Source: CAZUQH01 sp964622465 (GTDB lineage: Bacteria; CG03; CAZUQH01). Taken from it: DNA of 20,540 nt. The notes beneath the pieces are model-generated. The model was not told the origin of the DNA. It saw only the letters and a program-made list of their open reading frames with translations, and did not search any database. This document shows, piece by piece, positions 12,782 to 20,540 of the stretch. The stretch covers positions 1 through 20,540 of the forward strand of contig CAZUQH010000025.1 in NCBI GenBank assembly GCA_964622465.1, written 5' to 3'. The position numbers and the translations under genes were made by a program. The stretch's first letter is position 1, and every line of letters begins with the position of its first letter.

Positions 12782-15349
12782 TTATTTACTACTGCGGAGT
12801 GCGTCGAGTTCCTTACGGACTGCTTCGTCTTTCGGGTCAAGCTTCAGAACCTGCTCAAACAATTGTATACAACGTTCACGATTTCCTAATTTGAGCTCGG
12901 TCAAAGCGAGGTTCTTTAGCGCACCGGTATTGTCTGGTCTGGTCAAGAACGATGCCTGGTAATACCTTCTCGCATTCGTATAATCCTCTTGTAAATAATA
13001 TATGTTTCCCAGATACAGATTAGCAATGTAGTTGCCCGGGTCAAGCCCAAGCGCTGCACGGTAACGCTCTGCTGCTTCAGAGAGCCGCTGTTCCCTGCGG
13101 AACCGGTCTCCTGCTTCAATATGCTCCTGGACCTGACGGTCAACCTCGAGAGCTTTTTCTGGCGACACGCTACGAACTCTTGCCTGTGCTATACGTAAGT
13201 TAGCCATTGCCTGTTGCATTGCAGGGTCTCTCTCAAGCGCTTTTGTATAACAAAACACTGCCTCGCCCCATTTATCCTGCTTCGAATATGCGTAACCAAG
13301 ATTGTTCCACATCGGGGCATCAAACGATGCATAAGATGTCGCAGGGGCTAACAAATCAGTTACTCTTTCCATTTCGCCACGGTCAATGTATATCTTTGCT
13401 ATTATGTTATATGGCTGAACTGCGAGCGGGTTTATTTCGAGCGCCTTGAGCTCCCATGCAAGCGCTGAATCTTCGAGCTCTCTTTTTTCAGAATCTGTCT
13501 GTGTCCTCATACCCTTGTAGTAATACGCTGCACCGAGAGCAAATGGTATTTCATCATATCCGTAGTTAACTCTCCACGCATTCTTTTGCGAGCCAATACA
13601 ATCGTCGTATCTGACAGCAGTCATATACGCATTGCCAATCTCGTAGTGCGTATCTACGTAAGAAGGGTCTATTCTGCACGCTGTCTCAAATTCCTCGATT
13701 GCTCTATCCCACTGTTGTCTGCTTACGGCCATCCTTGCGCGAACAAAGTGGGTACTGCCTATAAACTCTCTCAAATCCCGGTTTGTCACGAGGACCGCGA
13801 GAACGAATATTCCTGCCAAAAGCAACCTGCCGACCTTTCCTATGTGATAAATGCAAGTATCGTTATTCTGTTGACGGATGACCACAACGGCTAATACAGC
13901 GACCCAAAAAGCAATTATTGGACCAGGGAAACGGAACGAAACGTTCAGTAGATTATCTATGAAAAACCCGGCTGTACCAGCAAGTGCACCATAAACAACG
14001 ATTTCGCGCTCCCTTTGTTCCTGATGGTCCTTTGTGCCGGCTGATGTTTTCGGATTACCAGCAATTTGTGAATCTCTTTTCCCAAGACCCGTTGAAAACA
14101 GCGCCCAGAAAAACCAAATGATTACCAGAACCCCCAGCAAACCAACTTCACTCCAGCTGTCCAGTATTTGGTTATGAGCTGCATTACCGTGCGTTCGTTG
14201 AGGAGCATATTTTGGAATTTTAAGATATTTTCCCTGCTTATATGGATAGAAAAGTTCAAACAGGTTAAGCCCCTGACCAAAAGTAAAACTCAACGTCCGC
14301 TTTAGCATAGTAGGTCTGTCTTTTGGTAGCAGCTCGGAGTCCGCCTTAGCTTCGACCGGTCCCTCTGTAACAAGGTCCCAGGCACAGTTCCATATGAGTT
14401 CTCTCTGTGTGCCTGCCTGTCCCCATCCGGCCGGATTCAAGGCCTGCTTCAGCCGGTCAAGTATGTTTTTACCCTGCGGACTCGAAAAAAGGAACATCAG
14501 CCCAATTAATACCATGACAATCGATGCGCTGACCAACCGTTTGAACTCCTTTTTTAAGCCACGCAACAACAAAATCGCAGCAAAAATTATAAATGCAAAG
14601 AACACGCCGAGCCACCCACTGCGAGTCCCGGTAGTAACTATCGCAATAAGAAATATGACGGTAAGCAGAAGGTAAATTGTTTGCGCTATTCCACATCTGC
14701 GCCCGAGCCATTTAGCAATCGAGAGGGAAATTGCAGCGACGAGGAAACTCGCAAAAAAGTTAGGATTTCCAAACGTTGAGACCACCCTGCCCGCAAATGG
14801 GTTTATTTCTCTTGGCCAGATGATTTCAATCCCGAAAAATTGTCCTATCCCGTAAATAGAAGCAACCGCACACGAAGCGAACAACGCCAAGAATGCCATA
14901 TTCAGGTATTTCCAGTCATCAAGCAGCTGCAACGCAAGGAAGAAAAATATGAAATGATTTACCAGATAAAAAACTACACCATCTCCCCCCATTATTCCAA
15001 TTGCAAGGCGTCCACCAGGATGATTCGCGAAAGCAATAAGGAGTGAAATAAGTCCTAACCCGATGTATGTCAATGGCTGTTTGAATAGAGGGGTATAGCG
15101 AAACGAATAGTTTTGGCGGCGGCTCACAAATACTATCCAGAAAAAAAATATCCAAACCAATGAAATCCTGGAGAAGGTTGCCTGGATGAGATAAGGAATG
15201 CGCGTAGCGTGCGTTAAAAACAGAAGCGGCGTCAAGAAGATAACTATAAGCAGGCACCACCGTAAAATATTTTCTATCGGGTTAGTAATGTCTGGTTTTT
15301 TACTCACTTTACTAAGTTGTCTCATTGCCGTGTCGGCTCTCCGAGCCAC
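12782..15349 (-). CDS. O-antigen-ligase/polymerase-like membrane protein with C-terminal TPR repeats
   Basis: 855 residues. The N-terminal half (about 28-525) has roughly 12 hydrophobic segments and the Wzy/WaaL-type motifs GNPNFFA (194-200), TGTRSGWLG (240-248) and, in the large periplasmic loop, HGNAAHNQILDSWSEVGLLG (387-406), whose histidine and E-GL are typical of O-antigen ligases. Residues about 534-850 form TPR repeats (e.g. WDRAIEEFETACRIDPSY, GEAVFCYTKALERDPA, YTNARRYYQASFLTRPDN). Such fusions occur in many bacteria and may transfer glycans to lipid or protein; the substrate cannot be read from sequence. GTG at 15349 abuts the cysS stop (TAG-GTG); ATG at 15325 is an alternative. No other glycan genes are nearby. 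Confidence 0.85.
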   Translation of the reverse strand: MARRADTAMRQLSKVSKKPDITNPIENILRWCLLIVIFLTPLLFLTHATRIPYLIQATFSRISLVWIFFFWIVFVSRRQNYSFRYTPLFKQPLTYIGLGLISLLIAFANHPGGRLAIGIMGGDGVVFYLVNHFIFFFLALQLLDDWKYLNMAFLALFASCAVASIYGIGQFFGIEIIWPREINPFAGRVVSTFGNPNFFASFLVAAISLSIAKWLGRRCGIAQTIYLLLTVIFLIAIVTTGTRSGWLGVFFAFIIFAAILLLRGLKKEFKRLVSASIVMVLIGLMFLFSSPQGKNILDRLKQALNPAGWGQAGTQRELIWNCAWDLVTEGPVEAKADSELLPKDRPTMLKRTLSFTFGQGLNLFELFYPYKQGKYLKIPKYAPQRTHGNAAHNQILDSWSEVGLLGVLVIIWFFWALFSTGLGKRDSQIAGNPKTSAGTKDHQEQREREIVVYGALAGTAGFFIDNLLNVSFRFPGPIIAFWVAVLAVVVIRQQNNDTCIYHIGKVGRLLLAGIFVLAVLVTNRDLREFIGSTHFVRARMAVSRQQWDRAIEEFETACRIDPSYVDTHYEIGNAYMTAVRYDDCIGSQKNAWRVNYGYDEIPFALGAAYYYKGMRTQTDSEKRELEDSALAWELKALEINPLAVQPYNIIAKIYIDRGEMERVTDLLAPATSYASFDAPMWNNLGYAYSKQDKWGEAVFCYTKALERDPAMQQAMANLRIAQARVRSVSPEKALEVDRQVQEHIEAGDRFRREQRLSEAAERYRAALGLDPGNYIANLYLGNIYYLQEDYTNARRYYQASFLTRPDNTGALKNLALTELKLGNRERCIQLFEQVLKLDPKDEAVRKELDALRSSK

Positions 15350-16762
15350 CTATTTTTTCTTCCACCTCGGGCCGTTAGGCGTATCTTCAACACTATATCC
15401 CATTCCATCAAGCTGCTTGCGCAAAGAATCAGCGCGTTCCCAGTCCTTATCTTTACGCGCTTCTTCACGTTCGTTGATTAGTTCTATTGCAATCCGGTCG
15501 ATTCCCTTAACTGCACGACGCACAGCACGGCTTTGATACTGAAAACCAAGTACGCTTGCGAGATTCTTAAGAGTAGAAAAAGCATCACGTAACACCTCGG
15601 GACTGGAGTTTTCGTTAGATAGATTTTCGTTAATCATACCTGCGAGATTATGAAGTGCTGCAAGTGCCTCTGAAGTATTGAAATCATCGTCTATTGCATG
15701 CTCGAAATTCTCCAGTTGCTCCAGCACTCCTCCAGAATGCACTTTTTCTGCTTCACCGGAACTACCCATGCGCTCAAGCTGGAACTCAGCGTTTTCGAGT
15801 GCTCCAGCGAGACGCTTCCACCCGTTCTCTGCATCTTTCAGGCGTATAGGCGTATAGTCAATCGGCCTGGAGTAGTGCTGCGAAATAAGGAAGTAACGAA
15901 CTCCGGCTGGAGAACTATTACGAGCAACTTCTTCCATTGCGAGAATATTCCCGAGCGACTTTGACATCTTCTCTTCATGAACGGTTACAAAACCATTGTG
16001 CAGCCAATACCGCGCAAACTGTTTGCCAGTTGCACCTTCTGATTGAGCGCGCTCATTTTCATGATGAGGAAAAATCAAATCCTGCCCGCCACCGTGAATA
16101 TCAAAAGTCGGACCAAGATTCATAATGCTCATTACCGAACACTCTATATGCCAGCCAGGCCGACCTTTGCCCCAGGGACTTTCCCATGATGGCTCGTCTG
16201 GTTTTGCACGTTTCCAGAGTGCGAAGTCAAGTGGTTCGCGTTTGCCTGTTTGTGGCTCGACTCTTGCACCGGCAATCAAATCTTCTATCCGCTGTCCCGA
16301 AAGATTCCCATATTCTGGAAAACTCGAAACAGAAAAATATACAGAACCATCAGCAGTGTATGCATGTCCTTTCTGGATTAACGTCTGGATGAACTTTATT
16401 ATCTCCGGGATTGTACCGGTAACGCGCGGCTCTATATCCGGCTTCATAACTCCAAGCCACTCCATCCAGCGTCTGAAGTCAGAAATAAATTCATCTGCAA
16501 CCTCTAGTTCGCTTCTGTCCTCTTTCCTGGCACGGTTTATTATCTTGTCGTCAAGGTCGGTGATATTCTGAACGTATTTCACATAGTAACCGCGATACGT
16601 GAGCCATCTGCGGATTACGTCAAATGCAACGTAGCAGCGTGCATGACCAAGATGTGTTTTATCATAAGGTGTAATACCGCAGACATACATACCTACTCTC
16701 GGCGGTTTAAGTGGCTCAAATTGCTCTTTTTTCTTTGTCAGTGTATTGTATACAAAAATCAT
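15350..16762 (-). CDS. cysS: Cysteinyl-tRNA synthetase
   Basis: 470 residues from MIFVYNTLTKKKE, normal length. This class Ia synthetase charges tRNA-Cys. The ATP motifs are HLGH (37-40) and KMSKS (265-269). The zinc ligands C28 (in VCGITPYD), C208 (in HIECS), H233 and E237 (in PHHENE) are all present, and the DALR-type anticodon-binding helices follow. A 13-residue upstream extension in the same frame overlaps ispF and is rejected, because ATG at 16762 overlaps the ispF stop as ATGA and has GAGAG about 6 bases before it. Confidence 0.97.
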   Translation of the reverse strand: MIFVYNTLTKKKEQFEPLKPPRVGMYVCGITPYDKTHLGHARCYVAFDVIRRWLTYRGYYVKYVQNITDLDDKIINRARKEDRSELEVADEFISDFRRWMEWLGVMKPDIEPRVTGTIPEIIKFIQTLIQKGHAYTADGSVYFSVSSFPEYGNLSGQRIEDLIAGARVEPQTGKREPLDFALWKRAKPDEPSWESPWGKGRPGWHIECSVMSIMNLGPTFDIHGGGQDLIFPHHENERAQSEGATGKQFARYWLHNGFVTVHEEKMSKSLGNILAMEEVARNSSPAGVRYFLISQHYSRPIDYTPIRLKDAENGWKRLAGALENAEFQLERMGSSGEAEKVHSGGVLEQLENFEHAIDDDFNTSEALAALHNLAGMINENLSNENSSPEVLRDAFSTLKNLASVLGFQYQSRAVRRAVKGIDRIAIELINEREEARKDKDWERADSLRKQLDGMGYSVEDTPNGPRWKKK

Positions 16763-17253
16763 TTTTTGCTCTCTTGTTGGAGAGTCACTACGGTGTAACA
16801 TGCAATTCCACGACCATGACCAAGCTGCCCGATGCGTTCGGCAGTAGTTGCTTTTATGTTAACGTTTTGTGAATCAATCCCCAGAAGACGTGCAACGTTG
16901 TTACGCATCACTTCACGATATAGAGAAATTCTGGGCCGGAGCGCAACCAGCGTACAGTCCACGTTAGAAACGCGCGCACCTGCGCGTCTGACTTTTTCCA
17001 TTACCTTTTCTACGAGGACCTGCGAAGAAACGTCTTTCCATCTCGGGTCACCAGATGGAAAGTGCTGGCCGATGTCTCCTTCGCCGAGCGCACCAAGAAG
17101 AGCATCACATAGGGCATGATACAATACATCTCCATCAGAGTATGCGGCTAATCCAGATGCTCCTGGTATGTGCACTCCTCCAAGCACAAGCTTCCTTCTC
17201 TTCGAAAACCGATGTATGTCATATCCAAAACCAACTCTTATGTCCTCATTCAT
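16759..17253 (-). CDS. ispF: 2-C-methyl-D-erythritol 2,4-cyclodiphosphate synthase
   Basis: 164 residues, normal for IspF, which forms the cyclic diphosphate in the MEP isoprenoid pathway as a trimer. Metal ligands are visible: D12 and H14 in GYDIHRF, and H46 in YSDGDVLYHALCDALLGA. KATTAERIGQLGHGRGI supplies the substrate-binding TTAE motif. Its ATG overlaps the ispD stop as ATGA. The ispD-ispF order is the usual one, though the two are separate proteins here, not the IspDF fusion of some alphaproteobacteria and epsilonproteobacteria. Confidence 0.97.
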   Translation of the reverse strand: MNEDIRVGFGYDIHRFSKRRKLVLGGVHIPGASGLAAYSDGDVLYHALCDALLGALGEGDIGQHFPSGDPRWKDVSSQVLVEKVMEKVRRAGARVSNVDCTLVALRPRISLYREVMRNNVARLLGIDSQNVNIKATTAERIGQLGHGRGIACYTVVTLQQESKK

Positions 17254-17951
17254 CTTTCCAAGTGTGAACGCGACAAAAAATACCGTATAACCGGTAGGTC
17301 GTCTCTTGTCGTTACTTTTATGTTATATTTTTCGCCCTGTATTATTTTTACCCGGTGCCCGAGACGTTCCACCATAGCTGCATCATCAGTCGCATGGACA
17401 CGGTTACTACGCCAGGCACGATGCGCCTCTTTGATAAGTGATACACGGAATGCCTGTGGCGTCTGGATACTCCACATCCTGTTCCGGTCCAGTGTTGACA
17501 CAGCGAAACCATCACGAGAAATCTTCTTGACCGTATCACCTACTTGAAGACCGGGCACTGATGCAGCGTTCAAACGCGCGGCATCAAGGACTCTTCTGAC
17601 GAGACGCACACTAGAAAGGGGCCTGACTGCATCATGAATCACAACATATTCAGTTCCCGGAGGTATTTTATCAAGTCCCGCCCTAACGGAATCAGCCCTG
17701 CATTTGCCGCCCTGGCATACGCTTATCCTTGTCCTTGGGGTAACAAAGCTACCGAGAATCCTATTCGTCCTGGATACCCATCCTCGCGGGACAACGACTA
17801 TTACGTCATTAATCCCTGCCTTTGCGAGGGTTCTAACTGAATACAACACCATTGGCTTGCCGCCAATGTTAGCAAATTGCTTTGGCGTGCCGCCGCCAAA
17901 CCTGTTTCCGCTCCCGCCAGCTACGATAATCCCCGCAACGTTATCAACCAT
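17250..17951 (-). CDS. ispD: 2-C-methyl-D-erythritol 4-phosphate cytidylyltransferase
   Basis: 233 residues. IspD couples CTP to MEP. The nucleotide-binding loop IIVAGGSGNRFGG is followed by PKQF, and VVIHDAVRP, TVKKI and the later IQTPQAF and ATDDAAMVE are all conserved IspD segments. The ATG start comes 3 bases after the stop of the PIN/TRAM gene. With ispF it shows that this organism makes isoprenoids by the MEP route. Confidence 0.97.
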   Translation of the reverse strand: MVDNVAGIIVAGGSGNRFGGGTPKQFANIGGKPMVLYSVRTLAKAGINDVIVVVPRGWVSRTNRILGSFVTPRTRISVCQGGKCRADSVRAGLDKIPPGTEYVVIHDAVRPLSSVRLVRRVLDAARLNAASVPGLQVGDTVKKISRDGFAVSTLDRNRMWSIQTPQAFRVSLIKEAHRAWRSNRVHATDDAAMVERLGHRVKIIQGEKYNIKVTTRDDLPVIRYFLSRSHLER

Positions 17952-17954
17952 TTT

Positions 17955-18941
17955 TTAGCGGCGGTTCGCTGTCCGCCCAAATATCATTCTTCCTGAATCC
18001 TTTTGAAGAACGCTGGTTACAACGACAGCTATTTTGTGTCCAATCTGTTCTTTACCATCTTCAACAACAACCATTGTGCCGTCATCAAGATATCCAATGC
18101 CCTGACCTGATTCCTTACCTTCCTTCAACACAAAAAGCTCAATCTCTTCTCCCGGCAAGACGGATGGTTTGAGCGCACTTGCAAGTTCATTAACGTTAAG
18201 CACTGGCACATTCTGGACGCTTGCGACTTTATTCAAATTATAGTCCAGAGTGATTACGGACGTTTTTGTATCAACCGCAAGTTTAACGATCTTATCGTCT
18301 ACGCCTTCTATTTCTGCGTAATCCTTGTCAACAATTCTTACCGCAATCTTCTTATCGTCCTGGATTTTCTTGAGTATTTCCAGGCCACGCCGTCCTCTGG
18401 CACGCTTCGCACTGTCCTGTGAATCAGACAGTGTATGCAATTCATTCATAACAAACTTTGGGACAAGGAGCATACCTTCAAGAAAACCACACATTGCGAC
18501 ATCGGAAATCCGGCCATCGATAAGAGCGCTCGTATCGACTACTTTCACACCCGGCCTCCCTCTTTTTCCGACATCCAATGGAATGTTCTTGTCAAGAAGT
18601 TCCAGTTCAGTGTGTTTCCTGATTGCAAGCATCATTCCAAGATAAGCTAAGAGGATTGCAACCATTACGGAATACTTTTCATATGCTTGAACTACTTTTG
18701 GAGCAGGGATTGTACTTACAAGAAATCCCAGTAAACGCGCAAATACCAGCCCTAAAACTATCCCGATACACGCCGTAACAATAGTATCAAGCGGTATCCG
18801 CTGAAAACCCACCTCCATAAGAATGATGATAACCCCGGCGCCTAACCCTATCAAAATACCCATAATACCAGCGCCTATCTGAAAATATCCAATTGCTATA
18901 GCAATGCAAATAATCAATGTCCTGAGAATCCATTTAGCCAA
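17955..18941 (-). CDS. Membrane PIN/TRAM-domain protein (YacL family)
   Basis: 328 residues. Four hydrophobic segments (about 4-20, 24-42, 53-79, 89-107) precede a PIN domain (about 132-255) with the acidic nuclease residues D136 (VVDTSALIDGR), E167 (NEL), D215/D216 and D233 (TLDYN), and a C-terminal TRAM domain (about 260-322). The family is taken to be a membrane-tethered ribonuclease; its targets are unknown. The start is TTG, preceded by an exceptionally good AAGGAGGTGA at about 6 bases, which outweighs the weak start codon. In Firmicutes yacL also lies just before ispD. Confidence 0.93.
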   Translation of the reverse strand: MAKWILRTLIICIAIAIGYFQIGAGIMGILIGLGAGVIIILMEVGFQRIPLDTIVTACIGIVLGLVFARLLGFLVSTIPAPKVVQAYEKYSVMVAILLAYLGMMLAIRKHTELELLDKNIPLDVGKRGRPGVKVVDTSALIDGRISDVAMCGFLEGMLLVPKFVMNELHTLSDSQDSAKRARGRRGLEILKKIQDDKKIAVRIVDKDYAEIEGVDDKIVKLAVDTKTSVITLDYNLNKVASVQNVPVLNVNELASALKPSVLPGEEIELFVLKEGKESGQGIGYLDDGTMVVVEDGKEQIGHKIAVVVTSVLQKDSGRMIFGRTANRR

Positions 18942-18965
18942 AACGAATCACCTCCTTTTTCAGAA

Positions 18966-20315
18966 TTAAATGATTTTTACTGCCTCGATAACTGAGGAGA
19001 CGGGGTTTATCTCAATGCCGCCCTTGCCAATAGTCGAATCAACTGGTTGTGATGGTATAATCGCACGACGGAACCCAAACCGTTCCGCTTCCTCAACCCG
19101 CCTTCCCAAAAGTGGAACAGACCTGACCTCTCCACCGAGTCCAACTTCACCGATAAATACCGCTGAGGCGTCTATTTGTTTCTTCTTAATTGCGGAATAA
19201 ATCGCTAAAACTGCACCAAGGTCACAAGCTGGTTCGTAAACCTTTATGCCGCCTGCGAGATTAAGAAAAACGTCATATTGAGAAAGTTCAATACCAAGAT
19301 GGTTCTCCATAACGGCCAGAAGAAGTATCAGGCGGTTATAATCCACACCGCTGGACTGGCGTCTGGGATACCCGAGTGAAGTCCTATTAACAAGTGCCTG
19401 CAGTTCAACCATAATTGGCTGACTCCCCTCTACCGGGATGACGATAGCAGACCCGGGGGTCCGGGAGCGGTGCTCAAGCAGCATGCCTGAAAGGTTAGGG
19501 ACTTCCTTGAGGCCAAATTCTCCCATCTCAAACATCGCTACTTCCGAGGTTGCACCAAACCGGTTTTTGTAACATCTAAGAATTCTGTAAATATCGTGTC
19601 TCGCCGTTTCAAAATAGAGAACACAATCTACGACGTGCTCCAGCAGTTTCGGTCCAGCTATTGAACCTTCTTTTGTCACGTGAGCGGAAATCATGGTAGC
19701 AAACCCACTTGACTTGCACGCATCCAACAACTCCTGTGCACATTGCCGTATTTGTACCGGGCTGCCTGGTGGTTGAGGCAAACGTGCATCATAGGTGGTC
19801 TGGATGGAATCCACCACAAGCAGAGACGGCGACAGGCGCTCTATTTCGCCTAAAATTACTCCTGTTTCCGACTCATTCATACATAGAAGCTTTTCTTCAT
19901 TGATGCCAAGCCGGCCTGCACGCAGCGAAACCTGCCCTGTTGATTCTTCGCCAGAAACATAAAGCACCGGTTGAGATAAGGATTTAGCTACGCTTGCAGC
20001 AATCTGGAGAAGAAGCGTTGATTTGCCAATCCCTGGTGGTCCGCCTACCAGTATCAGTTCACCCTGCACTATACCGCCGCCAAGCAAACGGTCAAGCCCG
20101 GCTATACCTGTAGAAACGCGCGTTATTGTCCGCGTATTCGCCGACCCAAGTGACTTTGCGGTTGCATCGACCTTTCCGGCTCTGACATTCTGTTTGCGTG
20201 GGACAGACCGGACCGGGGCCTCGGTAAAAGTATTCCATTCACCGCAGGCAGGACACCGCCCAAGCCACTTCGGCGATTCGTACCCACACTGCGAACAGAA
20301 AAACAGATTGTTCAA
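18966..20315 (-). CDS. radA: DNA repair protein RadA
   Basis: 449 residues from the TTG at 20315, close to the usual 450-460. RadA is a RecA-like helicase that extends D-loops by branch migration. The N-terminal C4 zinc finger (C7, C10, C21, C24) is followed by Walker A GPPGIGKST (92-100), the RadA-specific KNRFG motif (250-254) and a Lon-protease-like C-terminal domain. AGGAGG lies 7 bases before this TTG, so it is preferred over an upstream TTG at 20378 whose extra 21 residues run through a hairpin and have no family support. It is the first visible gene of the right-hand operon. No convincing minus-strand promoter is seen in the 225 bases upstream. Confidence 0.96.
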   Translation of the reverse strand: MNNLFFCSQCGYESPKWLGRCPACGEWNTFTEAPVRSVPRKQNVRAGKVDATAKSLGSANTRTITRVSTGIAGLDRLLGGGIVQGELILVGGPPGIGKSTLLLQIAASVAKSLSQPVLYVSGEESTGQVSLRAGRLGINEEKLLCMNESETGVILGEIERLSPSLLVVDSIQTTYDARLPQPPGSPVQIRQCAQELLDACKSSGFATMISAHVTKEGSIAGPKLLEHVVDCVLYFETARHDIYRILRCYKNRFGATSEVAMFEMGEFGLKEVPNLSGMLLEHRSRTPGSAIVIPVEGSQPIMVELQALVNRTSLGYPRRQSSGVDYNRLILLLAVMENHLGIELSQYDVFLNLAGGIKVYEPACDLGAVLAIYSAIKKKQIDASAVFIGEVGLGGEVRSVPLLGRRVEEAERFGFRRAIIPSQPVDSTIGKGGIEINPVSSVIEAVKII

Positions 20316-20328
20316 TTTATCGCCTCCT

Positions 20329-20506
20329 GGCAAGAAGACCCCATCCGTAAGAGTGGGGATGAATTGCCCTCTTGACAAATGATTCTTTTGTGGTATAATC
20401 TTCTTGAAAGAGCAATCTTTCCCTGGTTCGGAACGAGCCTGCGTGAAACTGCCCTCGGGCTTGGTAAAGTACGCGAAGCTCCTTGCGATAGCGAGGGGTA
20501 GTTCAC
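20329..20506 (+). mobile_element. Short hairpin-bounded element, possibly an IS200/IS605-type remnant
   Basis: At the left a hairpin (outer stem GGCAA/TTGCC, 20329-20333 with 20364-20368; inner stem CCCCA/TGGGG) ends in GGGGATGAATTGCC. At the right a hairpin CTCCTTGC-GATA-GCGAGGGG (20479-20498) is followed by TAGTTCAC. From memory both ends resemble those of tnpB-carrying IS200/IS605 elements, whose ends are imperfect hairpins. No transposase or TnpB coding sequence lies between them, so this would be a deletion derivative. The family call is uncertain. Confidence 0.4.
20372..20399 (+). promoter_or_regulatory. Consensus promoter pointing rightward, away from radA
   Basis: On the plus strand TTGACA (20372-20377) and TATAAT (20394-20399) are 16 bp apart. 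It would start an RNA near 20406 that runs through the second hairpin and towards the window edge. There is no open reading frame of note on that strand before the edge, so the product is either a small RNA or lies outside the window. Confidence 0.65.
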
Positions 20507-20517
20507 TTAATCTAAAA

Positions 20518-20540
20518 CGCAGGCTAAAGCCCGCGGCTAC
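20518..20540. repeat. Palindromic repeat unit at the window edge
   Basis: CGCAGGCT-AA-AGCCCGCG followed by GCTAC, an imperfect copy (one mismatch in the stem) of the unit found inside rpe and between the barrel genes. It is cut by the window end, so its full length is unknown. Confidence 0.75.

Noticed and set aside
20316..20378. N-terminal extension of RadA from an upstream TTG
   Set aside because: A good AGGAGG precedes the internal TTG that begins just before the zinc finger, and the extension is made of hairpin sequence.
20312..20506. 64-codon minus-strand frame upstream of radA
   Set aside because: It runs through two hairpins and ends within the radA start, with low-complexity basic and serine content and no ribosome-binding site; it is better explained as non-coding element sequence.
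20400..20506. Known small RNA (4.5S SRP, RNase P, tmRNA, 6S)
   Set aside because: I looked for the SRP apical loop, the RNase P GAGGAAAGUC core and a tmRNA tRNA-like end and found none on either strand.

Overview
The window is about 20.5 kb of a bacterial chromosome. It is gene-dense, mid-GC, and almost every gene is on the minus strand, so transcription runs from high to low coordinates. The organism looks like a diderm of the FCB / candidate-division type (WOR-3/TA06-like is my best guess). The reasons are FadL/PorV-like outer-membrane proteins with an N-terminal NPAGL motif, secreted proteins ending in FlgD/type-A-sorting-like Ig domains, frequent TTG starts and short interspersed palindromes. 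The lineage is inferred from protein style only; there is no rRNA here.

Right block (20540 to 12782): radA, a membrane PIN/TRAM protein, ispD, ispF, cysS and an O-antigen-ligase-like membrane protein with a TPR tail. The genes abut or overlap (ATGA junctions at ispD/ispF and ispF/cysS, TAG-GTG at cysS/ligase), so this looks like one housekeeping operon. It resembles the radA-disA-yacL-ispD-ispF-gltX-cysE-cysS order of Firmicutes with some members missing. Upstream of radA lies a small hairpin-bounded element with a consensus promoter pointing away from radA.

Middle block (12775 to 6324): a TTGACA-17-TATATT promoter followed by five genes that all encode exported or outer-membrane proteins. 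These are a lamin-tail-domain protein, an OB-fold protein (both ending in paralogous FlgD-like Ig domains), a FadL/PorV-like protein, a 650-residue predicted beta-barrel and a second FadL/PorV-like protein. This is the least explained part of the window and the best candidate for an undescribed envelope system.

Left block (6327 to 385): a perfect TTGACA-17-TATAAT promoter, whose -35 box begins inside the stop codon of the previous gene, drives fmt, a membrane PASTA protein, rpe, rpsP, trmD, rplS, yraN and yifB/comM. It is tightly coupled throughout. The PASTA gene appears to start on AUA. rpe carries an in-frame 93-bp duplication/insertion containing a palindromic repeat. rimM is absent between rpsP and trmD.

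Far left (365 to 45): a three-tRNA transcription unit, Glu(UUC)-Val(UAC)-Asp(GUC), with its own promoter and encoded CCA ends. No gene-free stretch exceeds 300 bases; the longest non-protein stretches are the tRNA region (1-384) and the element upstream of radA (20316-20540).
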